Shown here piece by piece: positions 55,201-64,000 of a stretch of DNA of 64,000 bases; the stretch's first letter is position 1; the number at the start of each line of letters is the position of its first letter. The notes beneath the pieces are model-generated. The model made no database searches and had not been told where the DNA came from. It saw nothing but the letters and a program-made list of their open reading frames with translations. This DNA is from Prevotella illustrans. Lineage in GTDB: Bacteria > Bacteroidota > Bacteroidia > Bacteroidales > Bacteroidaceae. The position numbers and the translations under genes are program-made. The DNA lies in NCBI RefSeq assembly GCF_017426725.1, contig NZ_JAERMS010000002.1, forward strand, positions 62,001 to 126,000, in the 5' to 3' direction.

Positions 55201-56652
55201 ATGGCAAGAAAAAAGAAAACATTCCCTGTTTTAGAAAATATTGTAATTACTGACATTGCGGCCGAAGGTAAATCCCTGGCTCGGGTAGACGACATGGTCG
55301 TATTTGTCCCTTACGCGGTTCCCGGCGACATTGTTGACCTACAGATTGTGAAGAAGAAGCATCATTACTGTGAAGCTGTTGTTGTCAAATACAAAAAGTT
55401 AAGTGACATTCGAGCTACCCCACCTTGTCAACATTTTGGTATTTGCGGTGGATGTACTTGGCAGAACCTACCCTACGACCAACAATTAAAAGCCAAACAA
55501 CAGCAAGTGTACGACCAACTAACCCGCATCGCAAAGGTAGAACTTCCTGAAATCAGCCCTATCATAGGCTCAGTCAACATCTTTGAGTACAGAAACAAGA
55601 TCGAATTCGGGTGCAGCAACAAGCGCTGGTTTACCCGTGAAGAACTTAATAGCCTGCCTCCTAAAGGCGATGAAGGGCCACAGCTTCGTGATAATATTGT
55701 GGCAAACAATGCCATCGGCTTCCATATCAAGGGCGCTTTCGATAAAATATATCCTATCAGCAAGTGTTATTTGATGGATGATTTACATAACCAAATCAGA
55801 AACTACATCTTTGAAGAAGCTAACCTCCTTGGAATGACCTTTTATGATATCCGTCAGCAGTGTGGGTTGCTGCGCGATGTCTTGATCAGAAACAGCAACA
55901 CGGAAGAATGGATGGTTCTCATCCAGTTTCATTACGACCGGCCGAAAGACGAACAACTAAGTCTGACACTGCTTGAACACGTTGCTCGGCAGTTCCCTCA
56001 AATCACTTCCTTGCTTTATGTAAACAACCAGAAAGGTAATGACACGTTCAATGATTTAAACATTCTGACCTATCGGGGCAAAGATTTTATCTATGAAAAG
56101 ATGGAAGAGCTTCGCTTCAAGGTCGGCGTGAAAAGTTTTTATCAAACCAACACAGATCAGGCCCATCAACTCTATAGCGTTGCCCGCGATTTTGCGGGAC
56201 TTACAGGCAAAGAGCTTGTCTACGACTTATATACCGGCACAGGGACCATAGCCAACTTTGTGGCAAAAGACGCCAAAGCGGTCATTGGTATTGAGTATGT
56301 CAACGAGGCGATCGAAGACGCCAAGGTAAACAGCGAAATCAATCATATTTTAAACACATTGTTCTATGCCGGCGATATGAAAGATATTCTCACCGATGAT
56401 TTTATCAAGACACATGGTCGCCCCGATGTCATCATCACCGATCCGCCGAGAGCCGGAATGCACCCCGATGTTGTCAACGTCATTCTCAATGCCGCGCCTG
56501 CCAGAATTGTCTATGTAAGTTGTAATCCGGCTACCCAGGCCAGAGATTTAGCCTTGTTGGACGTTAAATATAAGGTCGTTAAGGTGCAACCTGTCGATAT
56601 GTTCCCTCATACGCCACACGTAGAGAATGTTGTATTATTAGAAAAGAAATAA
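55201..56652 (+). CDS. rlmD: 23S rRNA (uracil-5-)-methyltransferase, RlmD/RumA family
   Basis: 483 residues. It uses S-adenosylmethionine to methylate C5 of a uridine in 23S rRNA. A TRAM domain (about 10-65) comes first, then the 4Fe-4S cysteines (CQHFGICGGCTW), the SAM-binding DLYTGTGTIANFVA and the catalytic cysteine in IVYVSCNPATQARDL. DPPRAGMHP is the family motif. Specificity for U1939 or another site cannot be told by reading. The porin gene follows 13 bp later in the same direction. Confidence 0.92.
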   Translation: MARKKKTFPVLENIVITDIAAEGKSLARVDDMVVFVPYAVPGDIVDLQIVKKKHHYCEAVVVKYKKLSDIRATPPCQHFGICGGCTWQNLPYDQQLKAKQQQVYDQLTRIAKVELPEISPIIGSVNIFEYRNKIEFGCSNKRWFTREELNSLPPKGDEGPQLRDNIVANNAIGFHIKGAFDKIYPISKCYLMDDLHNQIRNYIFEEANLLGMTFYDIRQQCGLLRDVLIRNSNTEEWMVLIQFHYDRPKDEQLSLTLLEHVARQFPQITSLLYVNNQKGNDTFNDLNILTYRGKDFIYEKMEELRFKVGVKSFYQTNTDQAHQLYSVARDFAGLTGKELVYDLYTGTGTIANFVAKDAKAVIGIEYVNEAIEDAKVNSEINHILNTLFYAGDMKDILTDDFIKTHGRPDVIITDPPRAGMHPDVVNVILNAAPARIVYVSCNPATQARDLALLDVKYKVVKVQPVDMFPHTPHVENVVLLEKK

Positions 56653-56665
56653 CAAATATATTCAT

Positions 56666-57796
56666 ATGAAAAAAGGTATTTTAATAGCCTTGTTGGCAGT
56701 GGCCATGACTGCGGAGGCTCAAGAGAAACAACCATCTTGGTTCAACAACATCAAACTTTCAGGCTATGGCATGACACAATACCAATATAGTGATCAGGAA
56801 GGTGCCAAAGCCAATTCGTTTAATCTGCGCATGTTTCGTTTGGCGTTGGAAGGTAAAATCAAGAACGAGTTCTATTGGAAAGCACAAGTTCAACTGAATG
56901 GAAACACATCGACACTTGGAAGCAGTCCGCGCGTGGTAGATTTGTTTGCCGAATGGCAACGCTATACGGCGTTTAAAGTGAAAATAGGACAGTTTAAGCG
57001 TCCTTTCTCCTTTGAAAATCCACTCCATCCCATTGTCCAAGGTTTCATGAGTTATTCACAGAATGTGCTGAAACTGGCCGGCTTTAGCGATAGAACGGGC
57101 GAACATGCCAGCAATGGACGCGACATCGGCGTGCAGATACAAGGCGATTTCCTGCCCAATGCTGACGGCAGAAATCTGCTCCATTATCAAGTTGGCGTCT
57201 TCAATGGGCAGGGTATCAATACCAAGGATGTAGATCAGCGAAAAGATATCATTGGCGGCGTATGGGTTATGCCCGTAAAAGGAATGCGTTTAGGCGTATT
57301 TGGTTGGGAAGGTTCTACCGCCCGTAAAGGCAAATGGAAAGACACAGGCGATACAGAAGAACACTCCGGAGTGAGGTCGCTTCCCAAACACAGATACGCT
57401 ATCAGTGGCGAATACCTGACAAACGACTGGACTTTCCGCACCGAGTATATCCACGCTACGGGCAATGCCTTTTCTACCACGCTCAATAATACAAATGACG
57501 AAAATAGCAAGAATTGTAATCTGAGCAAACTAGGCAACAAAGCCGACGGCTACTACGCGTTGGTAATAGCCCCGATTATTCGAAAGAAGTTTCACGCCAA
57601 GGCCCGCTACGATGTATATCGTCCTACAGCCGAATGGTCGAAGACCAAGACTTTCTGTGAAATCGGTGCCGATTACGAGTTTCATCCTAACTTCCAGATC
57701 AACGTCGAATATGCACGGGTGAACGATAAGACCGGTTCTACTCTTGCCAAACACGGTTATAACATGATTGATGTAGAAGTGGACTTTAAATTCTGA
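56666..57796 (+). CDS. OprO/OprP-like porin
   Basis: 376 residues. A signal peptide (MKKGILIALLAVAMTAEAQ) is followed by a barrel of alternating strands matching phosphate-selective porins O and P: FNLRMFRLALEGKIKNEFYW, VKIGQFKRPFSFENPLHP, and a C-terminal INVEYARVNDKTG. The last residues form a typical outer-membrane strand with terminal phenylalanine (DVEVDFKF). It would let phosphate or other anions across the outer membrane. It shares transcription direction with rlmD and ends at a shared terminator. Confidence 0.9.
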   Translation: MKKGILIALLAVAMTAEAQEKQPSWFNNIKLSGYGMTQYQYSDQEGAKANSFNLRMFRLALEGKIKNEFYWKAQVQLNGNTSTLGSSPRVVDLFAEWQRYTAFKVKIGQFKRPFSFENPLHPIVQGFMSYSQNVLKLAGFSDRTGEHASNGRDIGVQIQGDFLPNADGRNLLHYQVGVFNGQGINTKDVDQRKDIIGGVWVMPVKGMRLGVFGWEGSTARKGKWKDTGDTEEHSGVRSLPKHRYAISGEYLTNDWTFRTEYIHATGNAFSTTLNNTNDENSKNCNLSKLGNKADGYYALVIAPIIRKKFHAKARYDVYRPTAEWSKTKTFCEIGADYEFHPNFQINVEYARVNDKTGSTLAKHGYNMIDVEVDFKF

Positions 57797-57810
57797 CAGA
57801 CATACTATCA

Positions 57811-57864
57811 AAAAGAAAAAAGCTTGAACCCCGGTTTTGTTCTGGTTTCAAGCTTTTTTCTTTT
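57811..57864. terminator. Bidirectional terminator between porin and yggS
   Basis: A perfect 18-bp inverted repeat (AAAAGAAAAAAGCTTGAA, 57811-57828, with its complement at 57847-57864) around an 18-nt loop, giving T-runs on both strands. Confidence 0.92.
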
Positions 57865-57875
57865 CGATAATTATA

Positions 57876-58547
57876 TCAATAGATACGCTCTCCGAATATA
57901 GAAGTGCCGACACGAATCATATTTGAGCCATGAAGTAAGGCCGTCCGATAATCATAGCTCATGCCCCACGACTTCTCACAGAACGAAGCAACATCCGCGA
58001 AATAGGCCTTTTTGACTTCCGCAAAGAAACGATCCGCCACGTCAAATTCAGACGCGACCTGCCGTTCATCATCCGTATTGGAAGCAATCGTCATCAGTCC
58101 ACAAATCTCTACATGTCGCAAGGAACGCCAGCCGCCATCCGCAAGTAAAGTCCTGCAAGTCTCCAAGGTCAGTCCCGACTTCGTTTCTTCCGCCGAGACC
58201 TTTATCTCAAGCAACACCTTGACCGTCTTGTCAATCTTGGCGGCCTGCTTTTCCAACTCTTCCAAAAGCTTCATGCTGTCAACTGATTCCACCATATATA
58301 TATAAGGTACGATATATTTTACCTTATTTGTTTGCAGATGACCGATATAATGCCACTCAATGTCTTCCGGCAACGCATGGACTTTCTGGCGCAGTTCCTG
58401 TTCGCGGCTCTCCCCAAAAATCCGTTGCCCGGCCCGATAGGCCTCTTGAATGGCCGCCACGGAATGGAATTTACTGACAGCTACCAGCTTGGTTCCCTCG
58501 GGAATATCCTGTAGGATGGCATGAAGATTGGAAGCAATATCTATCAT
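57876..58547 (-). CDS. YggS-family PLP homeostasis protein
   Basis: 223 residues from the ATG at 58547 (an upstream TTG is less likely). It belongs to the PLPHP/YggS group, alanine-racemase-fold proteins that bind PLP without a known catalytic reaction and keep cellular B6 balanced. The PLP lysine is in LVAVSKFHSV, and ENxQE-like FGESREQELRQKV, WHYIGHLQTNKVKY and the phosphate-binding GSNMIRVGTSIFGER are all present. It follows the DUF4494 gene by 21 bp on the same strand. Confidence 0.95.
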   Translation of the reverse strand: MIDIASNLHAILQDIPEGTKLVAVSKFHSVAAIQEAYRAGQRIFGESREQELRQKVHALPEDIEWHYIGHLQTNKVKYIVPYIYMVESVDSMKLLEELEKQAAKIDKTVKVLLEIKVSAEETKSGLTLETCRTLLADGGWRSLRHVEICGLMTIASNTDDERQVASEFDVADRFFAEVKKAYFADVASFCEKSWGMSYDYRTALLHGSNMIRVGTSIFGERIY

Positions 58548-58568
58548 AACGCTCAAATTAAATATTCA

Positions 58569-59075
58569 TCAAGCCTTCGCCTCGGCTTCTTCGTATTCGG
58601 GAGTGTCGTTTTTCTCCTTTCCCGAAACTGTCGATTTGTGCTCAAATACATCCATGATCTGTGTTTCCTGAATGGCGCTGATCACATAATCAATCATCGT
58701 TCCACCCATCACCTCCTCAATATGCTTGACAGCTAACGGCAGATTGCCCGCCTGCACCAGATAGGTTACCGTGGAGCGTTTCTCTTTTTCGGTCTTTTCG
58801 TCAATCGTGATAAACTGAAGTTTGATCTTGTACCACTTGTCATCGTTGTCCGCGTCGCTGAAGAATATTTCCCCATAACCGGCCATCTTGATATCACGCA
58901 CCTTGAAATCGCCGGTGATATAAGCCGACATCTCTTCAATTATGGCATTCTCAGCCTCGGTAAAGCTCAACGCGTCGACAACATATTGTTCGGTGGTCAT
59001 CTTCTGAGAACCGTCCTCCATCATTTTTTCATAACGAATCTTGGTTTCAAACCAACTACTTGTTCTACTTCTCAT
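58569..59075 (-). CDS. DUF4494-family protein
   Basis: 168 residues, cytoplasmic, acidic, with no signal peptide. It matches DUF4494, a family nearly confined to Bacteroidota: SWFETKIRYEKMMEDGSQKM, ALSFTEAENAIIEEMSAYIT and KWYKIKLQFITIDEKTEKEK are recognisable. The C-terminal 30 residues are charged and probably disordered. Function unknown; it may be co-transcribed with yggS, 21 bp away. Confidence 0.87.
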   Translation of the reverse strand: MRSRTSSWFETKIRYEKMMEDGSQKMTTEQYVVDALSFTEAENAIIEEMSAYITGDFKVRDIKMAGYGEIFFSDADNDDKWYKIKLQFITIDEKTEKEKRSTVTYLVQAGNLPLAVKHIEEVMGGTMIDYVISAIQETQIMDVFEHKSTVSGKEKNDTPEYEEAEAKA

Positions 59076-59238
59076 TCTGTATATGCTTATTGTTATTGTG
59101 TCGCAAAAGTACCAATTAAATTCCGAAACTCAAAAAGATTTCAATAAATGATAAAGTCATACAGATCTGTCAATCGTTTATGGCAAAGGGGCTGGCATAC
59201 CGGTGATGAAGCATCCTACTTCATTTCCTAAACTTTCT
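59076..59238. other. Intergenic spacer, no gene seen
   Basis: About 160 bp between the DUF4494 start and repeat copy B; contains no recognised gene or clear promoter. Confidence 0.4.
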
Positions 59239-59610
59239 CCCGTGATTTTGTTATAAAAAATCGCATTATTTTAACACTTCTGCAACATCTCATTCAGCTG
59301 CCGTCATGCCGGAAAAAGCCTTCGTTTTGCCGATTTCTGCACCCTTTTATGCTCAAAGCTGTCCTTTTATCGGCTCAAAGCATAGCGATTACACGGTCAA
59401 AGCATAGCTTTCTGCCGATAAAAGGGCCGCGATTACGGCCTAAAAGCATAGCTATTAAAGGTAAAAAAGCAAAGGAGAAACACCCATAAAAATACAATAT
59501 GTTGATAATCAGCGCTTTATAAAGTCGCGCAAAAATCGCTTATTTTCGTCCAAGTCTTTTCTTTTTCAAATAATGCCACTTTTTTGATGGTATATGTAAA
59601 GATAATTCAG
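59239..59610 (+). repeat. Intergenic repeat family, copy B (~372 bp)
   Basis: Near full-length plus-strand copy. The right end (59568-59610) is identical over 43 bp to copy A, and the central 28-bp block (59364-59391) is identical in A and C. The three AAAGCATAGC motifs are at about 59377, 59399 and 59442. It lies between a minus-strand gene and the plus-strand aminotransferase, so it is in a divergent intergenic region. Confidence 0.88.
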
Positions 59611-59735
59611 GTTTTCTCATTGCTGTTTTCAAAGACATCAGGGCCGCAAGCGGCCAAGAAAAGCATAAGGCTAATTTTCCAAGGAAAAATCGGTATTTTC
59701 ACGCTACTTTGAGCAAGTGCCGGTAGAAAACAGTC
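59611..59735 (+). repeat. Extension module of repeat copy B
   Basis: It begins after ATAATTCAG and contains GGGCCGCAAGCGGCC (59641-59655) between AAAGACAT and AAGCATAAGG, the reverse complement of the region next to copy C. The final GCCGGTAGA also follows copy A at about 4302-4310, but the intervening 110 bp are missing there, consistent with a deletion in A. Confidence 0.65.
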
Positions 59736-59797
59736 ATTTTTTAAGTCAATTTTTCCCAAATGCGATGGAAAACATCAGTTAATAGACTGAATTTTCT

Positions 59798-59805
59798 TAA
59801 TTTTG
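59798..59805 (+). promoter_or_regulatory. Putative -7 element of the aminotransferase gene
   Basis: TAATTTTG fits TAnnTTTG, 38 bp upstream of the chosen ATG at 59844; it rules against the upstream ATG at 59760. Confidence 0.6.
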
Positions 59806-59843
59806 CACAGAAGATAACCCAAGACATATCAAGTATAATTAAA

Positions 59844-61049
59844 ATGCCGGAAATTTCAGTTCGAGGTATAGAGATGCCAGAATCTCCTATCAGAAAGTTG
59901 GCACCCTTGGCAATGGAAGCCAAAAAGAAAGGTATCAAAGTATATCACCTAAATATCGGTCAGCCCGACCTGCCAACTCCCCAATGTGGTTTAGACGCTC
60001 TGAAGAATATCAACCGAACGGTTTTGGAGTATTCGCCAAGCCAAGGATATCTAAGCTACAGGCAAAAACTTGTTGATTACTATAAAAAATATGATATTCA
60101 CGTGACGGCCGACGACATCATCATTACTTCGGGTGGTAGTGAGGCCGTGCTGTTCACCTTCATGAGCTGTCTCAATCCCGGCGATGAAATCATTGTTCCC
60201 GAGCCCGCTTATGCCAATTACATGGCTTTTGCCATCAGTGCCGGCGCCAAGATAAAAACGATCGCGACAACCATAGACGAAGGTTTTTCGCTGCCCAAGG
60301 TCGAAAAGTTTGAGGAACTGATCAACGACCGTACCAGGGCCATTATGATTTGCAACCCCAACAATCCTACGGGATATCTCTATACAAGGCACGAAATGAA
60401 CCAGATCAAGGATCTTGTCAAGAAGTACGACCTGTACCTCTTCTCCGACGAGGTGTATAGAGAGTACATTTATACGGGTAGTCCCTATATATCGGCTTGC
60501 CATTTGGAAGGTATTGAGCAGAATGTGGTTCTCATCGATTCCGTTTCGAAGCGGTATTCGGAATGTGGTATCAGAATCGGAGCTTTGATCACGAAAAACG
60601 AACAGATCAGAAAGGCTGTGATGAAGTTCTGCCAAGCCAGGCTGTCGCCCCCTCTGATCGGACAGATCGTTGCCGAAGCGTCGCTCGACGCGCCCGAAAG
60701 CTATTATCGTGACGTGTATGACGAGTACGTAGAACGCCGGAAATGCCTGATCGATGGGTTGAACCGGATACATGGCGTCTACTCTCCGATTCCGATGGGG
60801 GCCTTTTATACGGTGGCCAAACTGCCGGTTGACGATGCCGAAAAGTTCTGCAGATGGTGCTTAAAGGAATTTAACGACGAGGGCGAAACGGTCATGATGG
60901 CACCGGCCTCGGGCTTTTATACGACTCCGGGAGCCGGCCGCAACCAAGTAAGAATAGCCTACGTACTGAAGAAAGAAGACCTGGCGCGCGCGCTCGTCAT
61001 ATTAAGAAAAGCACTCGACGCTTATCCGGGCAGAGTAGACGAAGATTGA
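59844..61049 (+). CDS. PLP-dependent class I/II aminotransferase (aspartate aminotransferase-like)
   Basis: 401 residues from the ATG at 59844; an earlier in-frame ATG lies upstream of the promoter element. PLP and substrate motifs are clear: YHLNIGQPDLPTP, VLEYSPSQGYLSYRQKL, MICNPNNPTGYLYT, FSDEVYREYIY, the Schiff-base lysine in SVSKRYSECGIRIGALIT and the carboxylate-binding Arg in GRNQVRIAYVL. It moves amino groups between an amino acid, probably aspartate or aromatic, and 2-oxoglutarate. The SKRYSECG segment differs from the common SKTYAMTGWR. A permease gene follows 9 bp later. Confidence 0.93.
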   Translation: MPEISVRGIEMPESPIRKLAPLAMEAKKKGIKVYHLNIGQPDLPTPQCGLDALKNINRTVLEYSPSQGYLSYRQKLVDYYKKYDIHVTADDIIITSGGSEAVLFTFMSCLNPGDEIIVPEPAYANYMAFAISAGAKIKTIATTIDEGFSLPKVEKFEELINDRTRAIMICNPNNPTGYLYTRHEMNQIKDLVKKYDLYLFSDEVYREYIYTGSPYISACHLEGIEQNVVLIDSVSKRYSECGIRIGALITKNEQIRKAVMKFCQARLSPPLIGQIVAEASLDAPESYYRDVYDEYVERRKCLIDGLNRIHGVYSPIPMGAFYTVAKLPVDDAEKFCRWCLKEFNDEGETVMMAPASGFYTTPGAGRNQVRIAYVLKKEDLARALVILRKALDAYPGRVDED

Positions 61050-61058
61050 CAAGAACTT

Positions 61059-62309
61059 ATGAACTTCCCTCTATTTATAGCCAAACGCTTATTTAAGGAG
61101 CAAAGCGACCGTAAGAAAGTGTCGCGTCCGGCCATCCGCATAGCCATGGCAGGCGTTGCCATCGGGCTGGCAGTGATGATTGTATCGGTTTGTGTCGTGT
61201 TGGGATTCAAGCATTCTATCAGGAACAAGGTGATTGGTTTTGGCAGCCAGATTCAAGTTGCCGACTTCATGACCCTGCAAACATCCGAATCCTACCCCAT
61301 CCAAATGGGCGACTCCATGATGCGGCTGCTGAAGAAAGTGCCGGGGGTAAGACACGTGCAGCGATTTGCTATGAAACAGGGGATTCTCAAAACCGAATCC
61401 GACTTTCTGGGTGTTGTTTTCAAGGGTGTCTCGGAAGAATACGACACGACATTTATTCATCATAACCTCGTATCGGGCAGCTTGCCAAAATTCTCCGCGT
61501 CGAAGAGCAGCAATCAGCTTCTCATTTCGAAAATCATGGCTGATAAGCTCATGTTGAAGACCGGCCAAAAGATTTTTGCCTATTTTATTGACATGAATGC
61601 GGGCATCAAAATGCGACGGTTTACTATTTCGGGAATTTACGAGACCAACCTGGCCCAGTATGACCAGTCGATCTGCTTTACCGATTTATATACAGCCGTG
61701 AAGCTCAACGGATGGGAAAGCGATCAGGCAAGCGGCGCGGAACTGATGGTGAACGATTTCGACCAAATCGATCTTTCCGAAGACTATATCGTCAAGCATG
61801 TAAACCGGACAGTAGATAAATACGGCGAAACATACAGCTCTAAAACTATTCAGGAGCTCAGCCCGCAGATATTCTCATGGCTCGATCTCCTCGATCTTAA
61901 TGTCTGGATCATCATGGCCCTCATGATCGCCGTGGCCGGAGTGACCATGATATCAGGACTATTGATCATCATTTTGGAACGGACAGCCATGATCGGCGTG
62001 CTCAAGGCACTGGGATCGAGCAACCGTATAATCCGTCATACCTTCCTCTGGTTTGCGTTTTTCATCATAGGCAAAGGTCTGATGATTGGCAATCTTATAG
62101 GCTTTGGCCTGGTATTGACCCAGAAAGTATTCGGTATTATCAAACTCGACCCTTCTATATATTATATTAATGTAGTGCCGGTAGAAATCAATGTGACGCT
62201 GTTGGTCTTGCTCAATATTGCTACTTTGCTGATCAGCGTTTTCGTCCTGATTGTTCCCAGCTACCTCATTTCACACATACATCCGTCGAAGAGCATGCGC
62301 TATGAATAG
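61059..62309 (+). CDS. LolC/E-type ABC permease
   Basis: 416 residues with the type VII ABC permease layout: helix at about 25-50 (AIRIAMAGVAIGLAVMIVSVCVV), a periplasmic domain of about 220 residues, then three helices (about 280-310, 330-355, 370-400). The sequence AMIGVLKALGSSNRIIRHTFLW is the LolC/E-like coupling region. In the Lol system it releases lipoproteins from the inner membrane. The matching ATPase LolD is not adjacent, so it would be supplied from elsewhere. Confidence 0.88.
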   Translation: MNFPLFIAKRLFKEQSDRKKVSRPAIRIAMAGVAIGLAVMIVSVCVVLGFKHSIRNKVIGFGSQIQVADFMTLQTSESYPIQMGDSMMRLLKKVPGVRHVQRFAMKQGILKTESDFLGVVFKGVSEEYDTTFIHHNLVSGSLPKFSASKSSNQLLISKIMADKLMLKTGQKIFAYFIDMNAGIKMRRFTISGIYETNLAQYDQSICFTDLYTAVKLNGWESDQASGAELMVNDFDQIDLSEDYIVKHVNRTVDKYGETYSSKTIQELSPQIFSWLDLLDLNVWIIMALMIAVAGVTMISGLLIIILERTAMIGVLKALGSSNRIIRHTFLWFAFFIIGKGLMIGNLIGFGLVLTQKVFGIIKLDPSIYYINVVPVEINVTLLVLLNIATLLISVFVLIVPSYLISHIHPSKSMRYE

Positions 62310-62409
62310 AGCCATGCGATAATATCGAACAACGAATAGGACAAACCGAACAACGACTGCCGACAAACGACTTTTATTCGGATAAAAACACGATTTTCTG
62401 CACATTTTT

Positions 62410-62441
62410 TTTGGCTTTGCGCAAAGAAGATATTATCTTTG
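62410..62441 (+). promoter_or_regulatory. Promoter of the ligase gene
   Basis: TTTG at 62410-62413 and TATCTTTG at 62434-62441 with 20 bp between; 23 bp before the ATG at 62465. Confidence 0.7.
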
Positions 62442-62464
62442 CACACAAAATTGAAGATTGTGCA

Positions 62465-64000
62465 ATGAATACGATACCTAGTTTTAATTCGTATATAGAA
62501 AAAAGCATTTTAGATAATTGGGACAAAGACGCTCTTACCGATTATAAAGGAACAACATTACAATACCGCGATGTAGCCCGCAAAATAGAGAAACTGCATA
62601 TATTGTTTGAGAATAGCGGAATACAAAAAGGTGACAAGATCGCGTTATATGGTAGAAACAGTTCACATTGGGCTGTAGCATTTCTGGCTACCATCGCTTA
62701 TGGAGCTGTTGTCGTTCCTATTCAGCATGAGTTCACGCCCGATCAGGTTTACAATATCGTAAACCACTCGGAATCCAAACTGTTGTTTGTCGGCGATTTT
62801 GCCGCTCCCGAAATAGAAGCCGCGGAAATGCCCCACTTAGAGGGCATCATCTACATTCCTGACTTTTCTGTTATAGTATCTCGAACAGAGAAACTGAACT
62901 ACGCCCGTGAGCATCTCAATGAGATTTTTGGTCATAAATATCCCAAATATTTCAGAAAAAAGCATGTCAAGTATCATCAAGATACGAGTGAAGAGCTGGC
63001 CATGATCAATTATACAAGTGGCACGACGGGATTTTCCAAAGGCGTAATGCTTCCTTACAGGGCCTTGGCCAGTAATGTAGACTTTCTGACAGACGCTATC
63101 GGAACAAAATTAGACAAGAGCAACAGCAATGTGCTCTCAATATTGCCGATGGCCCACATGTATGGGTTGCTGGTAGAATTTCTTTTCGAATTTTGCTTTG
63201 GCAATCACATCTTCTTTCTCACTCGACTTCCAAGTCCTTCATTCATAGCGGAGGCCTGTGCTGACATCAAGCCGGCACTGTTGGTTTCCGTGCCTCTGAT
63301 CGTTGAAAAAATCGTCAGGAAGAAAATCTTCCCGATCTTACAGACGAACAAGGTAAAGTTTCTGCTGAACATCCCTGTACTTAACAAAAAAATCAAAGAA
63401 CGTCTCGTAGAGATGGTGAAAGCAGAGTTCGGCGGAAAGATCTACGAAATCATTGTCGGTGGAGCCGCGCTAAACAGAGAAGTAGAGAGTTTCCTGACAA
63501 GCATAGGCTTCCCGATAACAATGGGATATGGTACGACGGAAACGGCACCAATGATAACGTTCAGCGATTGGACAGACTTTGTGCCCTGCAGTTGTGGGAC
63601 TCCGGTTGCCAATATGGAAGTGAGGATTCTTAGCGATGATCCCGAGAATAAGCTTGGCGAAATCATCACGAAAGGCGCCAATGTGATGACCGGCTACTAC
63701 AAAAACGAAGAGGGCACCAAGGCCGTTCTTGATGAATATGGCTGGTTTCACACAGGAGATTTGGCAACCATGAGTCCGGATGGACATGTTTTTATCAAAG
63801 GAAGAATCAAAAATATGCTGTTAGGATCAAACGGTCAGAATATATTCCCGGAAGAAATTGAAGACAAGCTCAATTCAATGACGATGGTAAGTGAGAGTCT
63901 TGTCATTCAAGAAGGTGACAAACTCATTGGTTTGGTTTATCCTGATTACGACGAAACGGATTCCTTGGAATTTAACGACGAAGACCTTGCGGGTATCATG
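62465..64000 (+). CDS. AMP-forming acyl-CoA ligase-like protein, 3' end cut off
   Basis: 512 residues are visible and the frame is open at the window edge. It matches the ANL (acyl/aryl-CoA synthetase) superfamily, which activates carboxylic acids as acyl-AMP and passes them to CoA. A3, the ATP-binding loop, is INYTSGTTGFSKGVMLPYRA; A5 is MGYGTTETAPM; A7 is YGWFHTGDLA; and GRIKNMLLGSNGQN begins the C-terminal domain. A long-chain fatty acid substrate is the most likely by family, but is not shown. It has a clear upstream promoter and is separate from the permease by 155 bp. Confidence 0.92.
   Translation, partial: MNTIPSFNSYIEKSILDNWDKDALTDYKGTTLQYRDVARKIEKLHILFENSGIQKGDKIALYGRNSSHWAVAFLATIAYGAVVVPIQHEFTPDQVYNIVNHSESKLLFVGDFAAPEIEAAEMPHLEGIIYIPDFSVIVSRTEKLNYAREHLNEIFGHKYPKYFRKKHVKYHQDTSEELAMINYTSGTTGFSKGVMLPYRALASNVDFLTDAIGTKLDKSNSNVLSILPMAHMYGLLVEFLFEFCFGNHIFFLTRLPSPSFIAEACADIKPALLVSVPLIVEKIVRKKIFPILQTNKVKFLLNIPVLNKKIKERLVEMVKAEFGGKIYEIIVGGAALNREVESFLTSIGFPITMGYGTTETAPMITFSDWTDFVPCSCGTPVANMEVRILSDDPENKLGEIITKGANVMTGYYKNEEGTKAVLDEYGWFHTGDLATMSPDGHVFIKGRIKNMLLGSNGQNIFPEEIEDKLNSMTMVSESLVIQEGDKLIGLVYPDYDETDSLEFNDEDLAGIM

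Noticed and set aside
59760-59843. Upstream ATG as start of the aminotransferase
   Set aside because: A TAnnTTTG element lies at 59798-59805, inside this extension, and the extra residues lack family similarity.

Overview
The window looks like a chromosomal segment of a Prevotella-type member of the Bacteroidota. The support is gene content (a complete Na+-NQR operon, an Oar-like TonB receptor, families such as DUF3256, DUF4494, DUF4836 and DUF5686 that are largely confined to this phylum, a fused NfnAB-type protein, pyruvate phosphate dikinase) together with repeated upstream matches to the Bacteroidota promoter consensus TTTG-N19/20-TAnnTTTG. I see no phage, insertion sequence, CRISPR array, rRNA or tRNA gene. 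Nearly all of the window is core housekeeping DNA.

Layout. 1-3577: a truncated TPR-type exported protein and gyrA (both minus). 3578-4446: an intergenic region carrying repeat copy A. 4447-10142: nqrABCDEF (minus). 10294-14742: a TamB-like protein. 14743-15433: a seven-unit 41-bp tandem repeat. 15434-22653 (plus): serS, an NfnAB-like fusion, a PD40-like exported protein, a nucleoside phosphorylase and mnmE. 22697-26398 (minus): a vitamin B6 cluster made of a ThiD-like/AraC fusion regulator, pdxS, pdxT and an AlkZ-like winged-helix protein. 26646-28593: YccF, a DMT exporter and purN. 28822-30374: an NAD(P)H oxidoreductase and a rhodanese lipoprotein, separated by divergent repeat copy D. 30415-34085: a GHL10 hydrolase and a DUF5686 protein, divergently transcribed. 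34116-40204: an AddAB-like helicase-nuclease pair. 40168-44532 (minus): HAD phosphatase, cupin, TonB receptor. 44533-45528: repeat copy C and low-complexity DNA. 45529-51227 (minus): a six-gene overlapping operon (NupG-like permease, DUF151 nuclease, rsmE, DUF4836 lipoprotein, ABC ATPase, FtsX-like permease). 51395-58547: DUF3256, ppdK, a RlmD-like methyltransferase, an OprP-like porin, YggS. 58569-59075: DUF4494. 59076-59843: repeat copy B. 59844-64000: an aminotransferase, a LolC/E-type permease and a truncated acyl-CoA ligase-like gene.

How it fits together: Na+-NQR, NfnAB and PpdK are the redox and energy core expected of an anaerobe that excretes succinate. PdxS/PdxT make PLP, which the aminotransferase uses and YggS buffers. 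The envelope is represented by TamB, LolC/E, the TonB receptor, the porin and several lipoproteins.

The most unusual items are (1) a family of about 370-bp intergenic repeats with four copies (A, B, C near full length; D divergent), each holding several GCATAGC/GCTATGC motifs; (2) a regulator that joins an apparently dead ThiD-type kinase domain to an AraC DNA-binding domain next to pdxST, with inverted repeats between them; (3) the 41-bp tandem array upstream of serS; and (4) an ABC ATPase with a degenerate P-loop, signature and switch region in an operon with a DUF4836 lipoprotein and an FtsX-like permease. All product names are from reading the sequence; no database search was run.
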